Shown piece by piece: positions 25,587 to 34,194 of a DNA stretch of 64,000 bases. The notes beneath the pieces are model-generated. The model saw only the letters and a list, made by a program, of their open reading frames with translations. It had not been told where the DNA came from and did not search any database. The DNA comes from Brumimicrobium ulvae (GTDB lineage Bacteria > Bacteroidota > Bacteroidia > Flavobacteriales_D > Crocinitomicaceae): the NCBI RefSeq assembly GCF_947504225.1, contig NZ_CANNGT010000002.1:310001-374000 (forward strand), given 5' to 3'. Each line of letters opens with the position of its first letter. Position 1 is the stretch's first letter. The translations under genes and the position numbers were made by a program.

Positions 25587-26642
25587 TTGAGTAAAAAAAA
25601 TGAGTTAATAGTGGAAATATCTCAACCCTTAATATCCGTAATTCTCCCCTGCTACAATGCCGAGCAGTTTCTTCCTATGGCATTAGATTCTATAATTAAT
25701 CAAACGTATAAAAACCTAGAGATTATTTGTATTAATGATGGTTCTACGGATGAAACTCCAGACGTTCTAGAAGAATATGGACAAAAAGACACGCGAATTC
25801 GTGTCATTCATAATGAAACCAACCTCAAGCTGATTGGAACGTTAAACAAAGCAATAGCTTTAGCAAAAGGGAATTATATTGCTAGAATGGATGCGGATGA
25901 TGTTTCTCATTTGGAAAGAATAGAGAAATTGATTGATGTATTAATAGAACAGGCGGTAGATGTCGTTTCGTGTAATAGTATAACCATTAATGAACAAGGT
26001 AATAGGATTTCTACTGGTTTTATAAAAGCTATTTCTCCATTAGAAATAAACTTTGCTTCATATTTGTTTACCCCAATTGGGCATGCTTCCTTACTTGGTA
26101 AAAAGGAAGTGTTTATTAAGTTTCCATATTCCCATAGTAAAAACACGCTTCATACGGAAGATTATGAGTTATGGACCCGTATGATTCGAAATGGAGTGAA
26201 GCTTCATAATCATAAGGAGGCATTGTATTTTTATCGAATCAATTCAGACAGTGTTTCAAGAAAATTTGAGTCCATACAAATTGAGAACTTTATAAAAACA
26301 GCTCAAATTCATCTGGAATTTTTTTTAAATCAAAATTTAGATTTAAAAACTGTTGCTGTTGCTGTAAATAGAATTAAAGAACCTAGTATTAAAAGAGTAA
26401 GGGCAGGTTTCTCACTTATTAATGGGCTTTATGAAGAGTTTACAACTAAAAATGTATTAAGTAAAAAAGAAACCAAATCAATACGGAGTATTGTAGCTAT
26501 GCAAAAGATAGATATTTCAATTCAATCTATAAAAAAAGGCGGGTTTTATGTTAGGACTTACTGTAGCTGGATTTTATTTGGCTTGATACTGTGGAATATA
26601 TTTAATTCAGAATTTAAACGTTATTTAAAGCTTAAGTTTTAG
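25587..26642 (+). CDS. Glycosyltransferase family 2
   Basis: 351 residues with a GT-A core: PLISVILPCYNAEQFLPMALDSI, ICINDGSTDETPDVLE and ARMDADDVSHLERIEK with the DxDD metal site, then DYELWTRMIRNG. The start is either TTG (25587, used here) or GTG (25611); no ATG fits. The C-terminal part is basic and ends with a hydrophobic helix (TYCSWILFGLILWNIF), so it is probably membrane-tethered. It is the last glycosyltransferase before the repeat-bearing gap that separates the cluster from the permease gene. Confidence 0.88.
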   Translation: MSKKNELIVEISQPLISVILPCYNAEQFLPMALDSIINQTYKNLEIICINDGSTDETPDVLEEYGQKDTRIRVIHNETNLKLIGTLNKAIALAKGNYIARMDADDVSHLERIEKLIDVLIEQAVDVVSCNSITINEQGNRISTGFIKAISPLEINFASYLFTPIGHASLLGKKEVFIKFPYSHSKNTLHTEDYELWTRMIRNGVKLHNHKEALYFYRINSDSVSRKFESIQIENFIKTAQIHLEFFLNQNLDLKTVAVAVNRIKEPSIKRVRAGFSLINGLYEEFTTKNVLSKKETKSIRSIVAMQKIDISIQSIKKGGFYVRTYCSWILFGLILWNIFNSEFKRYLKLKF

Positions 26643-26952
26643 CTGTTGAGTGCATGGTATTTAATCTGTCAAAATTATAAAAGAGATTTAAGAATAGATT
26701 CTGTTTGTGGTAGAAAATAGCACGTGTTTTTCGAGAGGTGGAATAGAACGATAAACGGGACTTCAGCTTTTCTCAGACTCCTCAGCTCAGTCTCCATAAT
26801 AACATCGCGGATGGGTACGGATTCTTTTGTTGGTAGGTTAGGATGGTAGCGGATTTGAAAAAATTGTTTTAATCAGCGTTTGGAAATCAGCGTTATCGGC
26901 GTGCCAATTAACCCCCAAAAATTCCTTACTTTTACCTCCACAAGCATTTGCA
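26643..26952. other. Intergenic gap with a remnant of the GGCACGC repeat
   Basis: The 310 bases hold no gene. At 26803-26909 lies a degraded unit of the palindromic repeat arrayed at 30.1-31.7 kb. It ends in the characteristic AATCAGCGTTATCGGCGTGCC, just before the permease gene. The first half of the gap shows nothing I recognise. Confidence 0.6.
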
Positions 26953-27786
26953 ATGACCAAAACACACAAAACCATAATAGACGCCAGTAAAAAGTCGATC
27001 ATTCCAGATTTTAGGGAATTGTATCAATACAAAGATTTGTTTTTCACGTTGGCTTGGAGAGATTTTCGGGTGCGTTATGCGCAGACCACCATTGGTTTGT
27101 TGTGGGCGATTTTACAACCTGTCGTGACATTGCTTATTCTTTCCTTGGTTTTTGGACGTTTTGTGGGTGTGGAAACTGAAGTGCCGCATATTTTATTTAC
27201 CGTTGCTGGGATGAGTGTGTGGAGTTATTTTTCTTATGTGATGACCAACTCTGGGAGTTCCATTATTGCGAGTCAGAACATGGTGAAGAAAATCTATTTT
27301 CCACGGTTAATCATTCCTTTGTCAAAAGCAGTTGTTGGATTTATTGATTTCGGTGTGGCTTTGTTGATCATGATGGTATTGATGATTTATTTTCAGGTTC
27401 CTCCATCGGCAAATGTTTGGTTGGCGCCTGTTTTTATTTTAATTGGTGTTATAGCAGCGTTGGCAGTCGGAATTTGGTTGAGTGCTTTAACGGTGCGTTA
27501 CCGAGATTTTCAACACGTTGTTCCTTTTATGGTGCAGATTGGTTTGTACATTACTCCTGTGGCTTATCCTGCAGAGTTTGCGGTGAAACAATTGCCTGAA
27601 TGGGCCAGTACTTTATACTATTTAAATCCGATGGCGGGAGTCGTGCAAGGATTCCGTTGGTCGATGTTTGGCGGAGAAGCTCCAGGACCGTTGATGTTTG
27701 TGTCTATTTTAATGATTTTGGTAATTTTTATTTCTGGCTTGTTTTACTTTAGAAAAGTGGAGGGAGACATGGCGGATTATGTTTAG
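26953..27786 (+). CDS. wzm: ABC-2 permease for surface polysaccharide export (Wzm-like)
   Basis: 277 residues with six predicted membrane helices (about 43-63, 75-98, 122-150, 152-175, 185-205 and 245-265). The DLFFTLAWRDFRVRYAQTTIG amphipathic start and LGxxW-like TTIGLLWAILQPV are typical of Wzm/TagG permeases. PRLIIPLSK and YYLNPMAGVVQGFR are conserved loops. It exports the undecaprenyl-linked glycan with the ATPase of 19317. The two genes normally adjoin; here six glycan genes and a repeat remnant lie between them. A further repeat fragment follows its stop. Confidence 0.9.
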   Translation: MTKTHKTIIDASKKSIIPDFRELYQYKDLFFTLAWRDFRVRYAQTTIGLLWAILQPVVTLLILSLVFGRFVGVETEVPHILFTVAGMSVWSYFSYVMTNSGSSIIASQNMVKKIYFPRLIIPLSKAVVGFIDFGVALLIMMVLMIYFQVPPSANVWLAPVFILIGVIAALAVGIWLSALTVRYRDFQHVVPFMVQIGLYITPVAYPAEFAVKQLPEWASTLYYLNPMAGVVQGFRWSMFGGEAPGPLMFVSILMILVIFISGLFYFRKVEGDMADYV

Positions 27787-27798
27787 CGGTTGGTGGAT

Positions 27799-27870
27799 GG
27801 CACGCGGATAACGCGGATGCTTTGGGCTTACGCAGCAGAACTGCAAGCATCGCGGATTGTAGCGGTTTTT
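27799..27870 (+). repeat. Fragment of the GGCACGC palindromic repeat
   Basis: Starts GGCACGCGGATAACGCGGAT and runs into GCGGATT; it resembles the terminal part of the units arrayed at 30.1 kb, with GCGGAT hexamers instead of GCAGAT. It lies directly behind the permease gene. Confidence 0.55.
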
Positions 27871-27960
27871 TTGGGGTGATAAATGAGGTTTAAATGACCC
27901 GAAGTCAATTTGAATTTTTTGATATAATTTATTACTTTCGTGGTTTTAACCAAAACTACT

Positions 27961-28944
27961 ATGAAGACTTCTTCAATTTTTATCTACCTAATATTTGGTC
28001 TGTTTTCTTCAGGATTAATTGGACAAGAGTGTGATCCAAATACAAATCACGGAGGGGGATGGACAGCACATCCGACACCGGGTAACAATACCACCTATAC
28101 AGTAGGGCTTCACGAGAATGAATTTGCAGTTCTAAGCGGTGTTCAAGCAGGTTCTACCTATAAACTTCACAATACCAATGCAAACTATTGTCTTAACATG
28201 GAAGACTATCATTTTGTGATCAGATATGCGTCGAGTCAATCCTCTCCTAATGGTGATGGAAGCGTAGTTGCTTTCGGCCCACTACCGTTGAGTTGGGTTG
28301 CACCATTTAATGGAAAGTATGTGATACATATTTATAAGCTAGACAATAATGGAAACTGTATTTATCCATCATGGACTGAAAACTGTAGTTCACTAAAAGT
28401 TCTCAACTGTGGTCCTTCTGATGATTGTGATTTGTGGAATTTACCTGTAGAGCTTACTTCATTAACGGCTGTTCCAGATAATAACATTATTAAAATGGCT
28501 TGGACAACTAAAAGTGAATTAAACAATGATTACTTTACTGTTTTAAGGTCGGAAAATGGGAAACACTGGGAAGAAATCAGTCAAGTAGATGGTGCAGGAA
28601 ATAGCAATGAACGAATCGATTATCAATATATTGATAGAAATATAATAGATGCTGAAATAAGTTACTATAAGTTACGTCAGACAGATTACAATGGTCAATT
28701 TGAAGAGTTTGGACCAGTAAGTGTCAGGCATTCAAGCGGCATGGATGTTTTTGTTATGTCAAATCCTGTTAAAAACATTTTAAGTATAAATCAGAAAACT
28801 GATTTTAAGATTTTTGATCTCACAGGCAAAGAAGTAGAAGTTGTTGATTTATCTCCAGTTAGCTTTGATGTAAGTAATCTGAATGCTGGCGTTTATATTC
28901 TTCGCTTTGAGAATGGTGATATAGTGAAGTTGGTTAAAGAGTAG
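27961..28944 (+). CDS. Secreted protein with T9SS type A sorting domain
   Basis: 327 residues from ATG at 27961, which gives a proper signal peptide (MKTSSIFIYLIFGLFSSG, cut near GQE). The middle (about 20-150) is Cys-containing and beta-rich with no family I know. Residues 165-255 match the linker fold common in Bacteroidota exported proteins (PVELTSLTAVPDNN, then YFTVLRSENGKHWEEIS and YYKLRQTDYNG). The C-terminus (about 265-327) is a sorting domain with SNPVKNILSI, FKIFDLTGKEV and NLNAGVYILRF. A short repeat fragment follows the gene. Confidence 0.8.
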   Translation: MKTSSIFIYLIFGLFSSGLIGQECDPNTNHGGGWTAHPTPGNNTTYTVGLHENEFAVLSGVQAGSTYKLHNTNANYCLNMEDYHFVIRYASSQSSPNGDGSVVAFGPLPLSWVAPFNGKYVIHIYKLDNNGNCIYPSWTENCSSLKVLNCGPSDDCDLWNLPVELTSLTAVPDNNIIKMAWTTKSELNNDYFTVLRSENGKHWEEISQVDGAGNSNERIDYQYIDRNIIDAEISYYKLRQTDYNGQFEEFGPVSVRHSSGMDVFVMSNPVKNILSINQKTDFKIFDLTGKEVEVVDLSPVSFDVSNLNAGVYILRFENGDIVKLVKE

Positions 28945-28963
28945 GAAGCAACTTTATTCATTT

Positions 28964-29012
28964 AAAATCAGCTTTAATCAGCTTTTGGAAATCGGCGTTA
29001 TCGGCGAGCCAA
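28964..29012 (+). repeat. Half-unit of the GGCACGC palindromic repeat
   Basis: CAGCTTTAATCAGC...ATCGGCGTTATCGGCGAGCC is the right half of the repeat unit, with one change in the terminal GCGTGCC. It lies in the 93-base gap between the T9SS cargo and the epimerase gene. Confidence 0.6.
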
Positions 29013-29037
29013 CATAAGTGCACACCAGTAACACCAA

Positions 29038-29985
29038 CTATAATCCATTCAACTCCTTATAAACCTCCGAATTAATCACTTTTTCAATTCCATCTTTCAA
29101 GGGTAAAAACTCTCTATTTAGAAGTCCACGGATATTTTCTGCGTTGGGTTGTCTTCTTGTCATGTCTCCTTCTTTGAGTGGTGGAAGGAATACAATTTTT
29201 GATTGAGAACCGGTGATGTCAATGATGGTTTTGGCCAAATCGAGGATGCTGGTTTCTTTATCGTTTCCAATATTGATGACGTCGTTGATGAAGCGGTCTT
29301 CTTTGAATGCTTTTACGGTAGCCGCGATATTGTCGTCAACATAACAGAAAGTTCTGGTTTGAGAACCATCGCCATAAATGGTAATATCTTCGTTGTTGAG
29401 TGCTTGTTTGATGAACTTGCTCATCACAAAATCGGGACTTTGTTTAGGTCCGAAGGTGTTGAAAAACCTGAAAATCGTATAGTCTAAATCATAGGCTTGT
29501 GAATAAGAACGGCAGAATGCTTCTCCCATATTTTTCACAATTGCATAGGGTAATTTTGAATTTAATGGCGTTGTTTTTTCGTTTTGTGGTAATTCAACAG
29601 GTTCTCCATAAACTTCAGATGAGGAAGAGAAAAAGATGCGTTTTACTTTGGCCTCAGCACTGAGTTTAAAAATGTTTTTTAATCCTTCGATATCTTCTAG
29701 TACCAATAATGGATTGGCGGTTGTTCTTTTCACACCGACTACGGCAGCATAATGAAAAACATAATCGAATTGGTGGGCATCAAAAAGGGATTTCATTTGG
29801 TCGAAGTTGTTACAATCGGCTTCAATGAATTTAAAGTTGTTGAATTCGCTTTTAGATATTTTTTGTTTTTTACCAGTAAGAAAATTGTCTACTGCTACGA
29901 TGTTATAATCAGGGGTCTTGATTAGTTCATCTGTCAAACAACTGGGAATAAATCCGGCACCTCCTGTTACTAGAATGTTTATCAT
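29038..29985 (-). CDS. NAD-dependent sugar-nucleotide epimerase/dehydratase (extended SDR)
   Basis: 315 residues, extended short-chain dehydrogenase fold acting on nucleotide sugars. The Rossmann motif reads TGGAGFIP (7-14), with Pro where the third Gly of GxxGxxG usually is. The catalytic triad is visible as the SSSSEVYG serine region (about 120-127) and YxxxK (Y147, K151). FRFFNTFGPKQ and VDDNIAATVKAF are typical of UDP-glucose epimerases and UDP-xylose/UDP-galacturonate-type enzymes. It probably makes a precursor for the neighbouring glycan cluster; the exact product is not predictable. It is transcribed towards the cluster, separated from it by repeat fragments. Confidence 0.83.
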   Translation of the reverse strand: MINILVTGGAGFIPSCLTDELIKTPDYNIVAVDNFLTGKKQKISKSEFNNFKFIEADCNNFDQMKSLFDAHQFDYVFHYAAVVGVKRTTANPLLVLEDIEGLKNIFKLSAEAKVKRIFFSSSSEVYGEPVELPQNEKTTPLNSKLPYAIVKNMGEAFCRSYSQAYDLDYTIFRFFNTFGPKQSPDFVMSKFIKQALNNEDITIYGDGSQTRTFCYVDDNIAATVKAFKEDRFINDVINIGNDKETSILDLAKTIIDITGSQSKIVFLPPLKEGDMTRRQPNAENIRGLLNREFLPLKDGIEKVINSEVYKELNGL

Positions 29986-30094
29986 TTATGGTAAGTTTTA
30001 GCTTTGCATTAATCGAATAGGAGATGCAAAATTAAGTAATTTAAGTGGTAATTATGTTTTTTGGGTAAAAATGTTGGTGGGTGGATTAGAAGAT

Positions 30095-30917
30095 GGCACG
30101 TGGATGGTGGTGGATTTTTTTGGTGATCTTCAGTATGGCACGCAGATGACACTGATACCAAGGTAGCGCGGATGGTAGCGGATTTTTTGGGTGGTTGGAA
30201 GAGTAGGGGATTTGTACGGATTAAAGAATCAGTTTTAATCAGCGTTTGAAAATCGGCGTTATCGGCGTGCCAATAACACCAATGGAGATTTATAGAGTTA
30301 TTTTTTTGGTGTTGTTCAGAATGGCACGCAGATGACGCAGATACCAAGGTAGCGCGAATGGTGGCGGATTTTTTTTGGTGTTGCTGGAAGAGTAAGGGGT
30401 TTGTACGGATTAAAGAATCAGCTTTAATCAGCGTTTGGAAATCAGCGTTATCGGCGTGCCAATAACACCAATGGAGATTTATAGAGTTATTTTTTTGGTG
30501 TTGTTCAGAATGGCACGCAGATGACGCAGATACCAAGGTAGCGCGGATGGTGGCGGATTTTTTTTGGTGTTGCTGGAAGAGTAAGGGGTTTGTACGGATT
30601 AAAGAATCAGCTTTAATCAGCGTTTGAAAATCAGCGTTATCGGCGTGCTAATTACACCAATAGAGATTTATAGAGTTATTTTTTGGTGTTGTTCAGAATG
30701 GCACGCAGATGACGCAGATACCAAGGTAGCGCGGATGGTAGCGGATTTTTTGGGTGGTTGGAAGAGTAGCGGATTTGTACGGATTAAAGAATCAGCTTTA
30801 ATCAGCGTTTGGAAATCAGCGTTATCGGCGTGCCAATTACACCAATAGAGAGTTATGAAGTTATTCATATCGTTTAGAGATTAAAAAATCAGTTTTAATC
30901 AACGTTATCGGGGTGCT
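30095..30917. repeat. Array 1 of the GGCACGC...GCGTGCC palindromic repeat
   Basis: Four complete cores start at 30137, 30323, 30512 and 30700 (135-138 bases each, period about 188), with a truncated unit at each end. Each core opens GGCACGCAGATGAC and closes TTATCGGCGTGCC or a near variant, so the ends form an imperfect inverted repeat (17 of 20 for the commonest form). An inner hairpin pairs GATTAAAG with CTTTAATC. Spacers of about 52 bases are also nearly identical. This array fills the kilobase between the epimerase gene and the GxxExxY gene; frames inside it are repeat-derived. Confidence 0.88.
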
Positions 30918-30987
30918 CATTTTCTAGATACCAATACCAATTATTTTTTGTATCTTAGAATAGTTCACCTAAATCAAAAACGTAATT

Positions 30988-31386
30988 ATGGAATTGTTAC
31001 ACAAGGATCTAACCGATCAAATATTAAAGACTTATTTTGATGTTTATAATGAATTAGGCTTTGGTTTTCTTGAAAAAGTATATCAAAACGCACTATTTCT
31101 TGAATTAAAGAATCGAGGTTTCTTTGTGGAAGCACAGAAGCAAATTAAAGTATATTATAAAGAGACCCAGGTTGGGGAGTACTATGCCGATTTGATAGTT
31201 AATGAGGCTGTTATATTAGAATTAAAAGCTACTGAAGTAATTGTAAAGGAGTTTGAATTTCAGTTGATTAATTATCTTAAAGCAACTGATATTGAAGTCG
31301 GTTTTTTGCTGAATTTTGGATCAAAGCCTGAGTTTAAAAGAAGGGTTTTTTCAAATGATAGGAAGAGTAGCTTGCCAAGGGGTTAG
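30988..31386 (+). CDS. GxxExxY protein, PD-(D/E)XK nuclease-like
   Basis: 132 residues of the GxxExxY family (PDDEXK_3). The naming motif is GFLEKVY (about residues 26-32). A nuclease-like core follows: ADLIVNEAVILELKA gives the Asp and the ExK (about 68-80), and QLINYLKA the family Gln/Tyr helix. Biochemical function is not established. It is enclosed by two arrays of a palindromic repeat, and the last codons (SSLPRG) run into repeat-like sequence, so its 3' end may have been reshaped by the repeat. I infer a link between the family and such repeats, but have not tested it. Confidence 0.85.
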   Translation: MELLHKDLTDQILKTYFDVYNELGFGFLEKVYQNALFLELKNRGFFVEAQKQIKVYYKETQVGEYYADLIVNEAVILELKATEVIVKEFEFQLINYLKATDIEVGFLLNFGSKPEFKRRVFSNDRKSSLPRG

Positions 31387-31404
31387 GGTGGTGTTGTTCA
31401 GAAT

Positions 31405-31726
31405 GGCACGCAGATGACGCAGATACCAAGGTAGCGCGGATGGTAGCGGATTTTTTTGTTGGTTAGGAGAGGGAGCGGATTTGTACGGATTAAAGAATCA
31501 GCTTTAATCAGCGTTTGAAAATCGGCGTTATCGGCGTGCCAATTACACCAATAGAGATTTATAGAGTTATTTTTTTGGTGTTGTTCAGAATGGCACGCAG
31601 ATGACACTGATACCAAGGTAGCGCGGATGGTAGCGGATTTTTTGGGTGGTTGGAAGAGTAGGGGATTTGTACGGATTAAAGAATCAGCTTTAATCAGCGT
31701 TTAGAAATCAGCGTTATCGGCGTGCC
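31405..31726. repeat. Array 2 of the GGCACGC...GCGTGCC palindromic repeat
   Basis: Two more units, with cores at 31405-31540 and 31592-31726 and the same ends, inner hairpin and about 52-base spacer as array 1. They follow the GxxExxY gene directly. The rest of the gap to paaZ (31727-31899) has only the paaZ terminator. Confidence 0.88.
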
Positions 31727-31786
31727 AATTACACGTGTCGGGTTTTTGCAGTAGTTTAACTTAACCTTGTCTGAAAACATCCCATC

Positions 31787-31816
31787 AAAAAAGCGACCCT
31801 CTTTCGAAAGTCGCTT
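31787..31816 (-). terminator. Terminator after paaZ
   Basis: On the minus strand AAGCGAC (31816-31810) pairs with GTCGCTT (31797-31791), with an inner CTTTCGAAAG dyad and a T-run after the right arm. It lies about 85 bases after the paaZ stop. Confidence 0.7.
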
Positions 31817-31899
31817 ATCAAATGAATACTTATAAACGTAAATGAAAGCTTAATTGGCGGAGCTGATGCTTATAGCTAAAAGTCTACCGCCTAAAGCTT

Positions 31900-33972
31900 T
31901 TAACTCTGATCTTTCAATTTCACCATGGTCAAAATCGTTGCGAAACCTACCAATGGTTCTTCGGTATCTTGGTCTAGCATTTCAACTAACCATTTTACGA
32001 TACCACGTTTGATTTTTGTTTTCGGATCATCCTCTTTTGGCGTAACGTCAGTTGGAACTAACTCTTTACACGTAAATCGGATGTGCATTTTCGAACCAGC
32101 ATATACAGGCTTCGTAAAACGCATGTTATCAATACCATAGTTCAACAAAACAGGGTTCATTTCATAGTTATGTACGAATAAACCTGCAGCTGCACTCATA
32201 AGGAAATATCCGTGAGCTACTTGTTCGTCGAACATTGTTCCGTTAAAGTCAGTTTCTCTTTTGTGAGCATAGAAATTATCTCCAGAAAGTGCTGCAAATT
32301 GATCGATGTCATCTGCAGTGATTTCACGACTTTCTGTAATGAGTTGATCACCCACATTCAATTCTTCAAAATACTTTGTAAAAGGATGTTCATCAATAAT
32401 ATTTCCTTTTGCTCCTTGTTGGTAAACTTGCGTAATTTCAGTTATTGCAGAAGGGTGACCTTGGATAGCGGTACGTTGTAAGTAATGTAATACTCCACGC
32501 ATTCCACCCATTTCTTCACCACCTCCAGCACGACCTGGACCACCATGAGTTAACAACGGCAATGGTGAACCATGTCCTGTACTTTCTTTAGCACATTCTT
32601 CGTTCAATACTAGGATACGTCCGTGCATACTAGCTGCACCAATCACGTATTCTCTTGCTTCTTTGTTGTCTGGTGTAACAATGGTCGAAACCAATGAACC
32701 TTTCCCCATTTTGGCCAATTCAATTGCTTCATCAATGCTGTTGTAAGGCATCAGTGTTGAAACAGGACCAAACGCTTCCACGGAGTGAACATCAACGTTA
32801 TCAAATGGTTTGTCATTTCTAAATAGAATCGGCGGGAAGAAAGCACCTTTTTCTTTGTCGGCACCCAGTACTTCGAAATTCTCCATGTCACCAAACACAA
32901 TGTTTTGTGATTTCGAAAGCAATTCAACTTTTTCACGGACTTCTTTCTGTTGGTCTAATGAAGCTAAAGAACCCATGCGAACGCCTTCAACAGAAGGGTC
33001 TCCAATCACTGTTTTTGACAAACGAGCAGATATTGCTTTCTGGGCGTCATCCATCAATTCTTGAGGAACGAAAATACGACGAATAGCCGTACACTTCTGA
33101 CCTGCCTTGGTGGTCATTTCACGAACAACTTCTTTTACGAAAATTGCAAATTCCGGTGTGTCTGGCGTTGCTTTTTTTCCTAGAATGATTGCATTTAACG
33201 AATCTGCTTCAAGGTTAAAAGGAACATTGTTGTTGGTAATAACAGGGTTAGATTTAAGTTTCAATCCTGTGCTAGCACTTCCTGTGAATGAAACAACATC
33301 AGAAGGAGTTACATGATTAATTAAATCTCTTGCCGATCCCAAAACCAGTTGTAACGCACCTTCAGGTAAAAGTTTCGAAGCAATAATATCTTCTACAACA
33401 ACTTGTGTCAAGTAACTGGTTACACTAGATGGTTTTACTACTGCAGGGACACCAGCCATTAGGTTAACTGCAATCTTTTCCAACATTCCCCAAACAGGGA
33501 AGTTAAAAGCATTGATGTGTACAGCGACCCCTTCTTTAGGCACCATGATGTGGTGACCAATAAAAGTTCCGTTTTTAGACAACATTGCTGGTTCACCATC
33601 GATGTAGTAAGGAAGATTTGGAAATTGTCTTCTTAAAGAAGCGTTAGCAAATAAGTTACCAATTCCTCCTTCAATATCTACCCACGAATCGCCTTTTGTT
33701 GCACCTGTCCAGGCACTTACTTCGTAATATCTTTTTTTGTTTTGTAAAAGATAAAGTGCTAATGCTTTGAGCATATTTCCGCGTTCATGGAAGGTCATTT
33801 TTCTCAATTTCTTACCACCTACTGTGCGTCCGTAATTTAATATTTCAGCAAAATCAAATCCTTTACTCGATACTCCTCCAATTTGTTCTCCTGTAATGGC
33901 ATTGAATACTTCGGTTTCTACTCCTTCACCATTCTTCCACTCACCACAGATATAGCTTTTTATTTTTTGCAT
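31900..33972 (-). CDS. paaZ: PaaZ: oxepin-CoA hydrolase / semialdehyde dehydrogenase
   Basis: Bifunctional enzyme of phenylacetate degradation: opens the oxepin-CoA ring and oxidises the resulting semialdehyde. 690 residues from ATG at 33972 (a GTG eight codons earlier is less likely). The N-terminal aldehyde dehydrogenase domain (about 1-525) carries the general-base Glu in LEADSLNA (E255) and catalytic Cys in AGQKCTA (C294). The C-terminal MaoC hydratase domain (about 540-690) has FAALSGDNFYAHKRET and QVAHGYF. No paaABCDE or paaK adjoins, so the rest of the pathway lies elsewhere, or it serves another ring-CoA substrate. Confidence 0.93.
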   Translation of the reverse strand: MQKIKSYICGEWKNGEGVETEVFNAITGEQIGGVSSKGFDFAEILNYGRTVGGKKLRKMTFHERGNMLKALALYLLQNKKRYYEVSAWTGATKGDSWVDIEGGIGNLFANASLRRQFPNLPYYIDGEPAMLSKNGTFIGHHIMVPKEGVAVHINAFNFPVWGMLEKIAVNLMAGVPAVVKPSSVTSYLTQVVVEDIIASKLLPEGALQLVLGSARDLINHVTPSDVVSFTGSASTGLKLKSNPVITNNNVPFNLEADSLNAIILGKKATPDTPEFAIFVKEVVREMTTKAGQKCTAIRRIFVPQELMDDAQKAISARLSKTVIGDPSVEGVRMGSLASLDQQKEVREKVELLSKSQNIVFGDMENFEVLGADKEKGAFFPPILFRNDKPFDNVDVHSVEAFGPVSTLMPYNSIDEAIELAKMGKGSLVSTIVTPDNKEAREYVIGAASMHGRILVLNEECAKESTGHGSPLPLLTHGGPGRAGGGEEMGGMRGVLHYLQRTAIQGHPSAITEITQVYQQGAKGNIIDEHPFTKYFEELNVGDQLITESREITADDIDQFAALSGDNFYAHKRETDFNGTMFDEQVAHGYFLMSAAAGLFVHNYEMNPVLLNYGIDNMRFTKPVYAGSKMHIRFTCKELVPTDVTPKEDDPKTKIKRGIVKWLVEMLDQDTEEPLVGFATILTMVKLKDQS

Positions 33973-34194
33973 AATTCTATTTCTTCTTTTGAGCACTAAA
34001 TATAAGTTTCTTTTGGTGATTTTGAAGGAGAATCGGGTGATTTTTTAAGCCTTGAGAAAGAAGTGTTCGTTTATTACGTCAGAAAAATATGATGGCAATG
34101 GCTTTTGTGTGGCGCGTTTTAAAATTGGTTGTCTGTAAGGGTAACTTTAACCATAGTGTTTTTCAAAAACTCAAAAGGAATAGCCGAAATAGAA

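Noticed and set aside
30009-30536. Minus-strand frame of 175 codons in the repeat array
   Set aside because: Its translation repeats with the DNA unit (period about 63 codons, motif CHSEQHQK) and follows the palindromic array; similar frames at 30668-30868 and 31398-31616 arise the same way.
30095-31726. CRISPR array
   Set aside because: The period is about 188 bp and the spacers are nearly identical to each other, so the array is not CRISPR; no cas gene is present.
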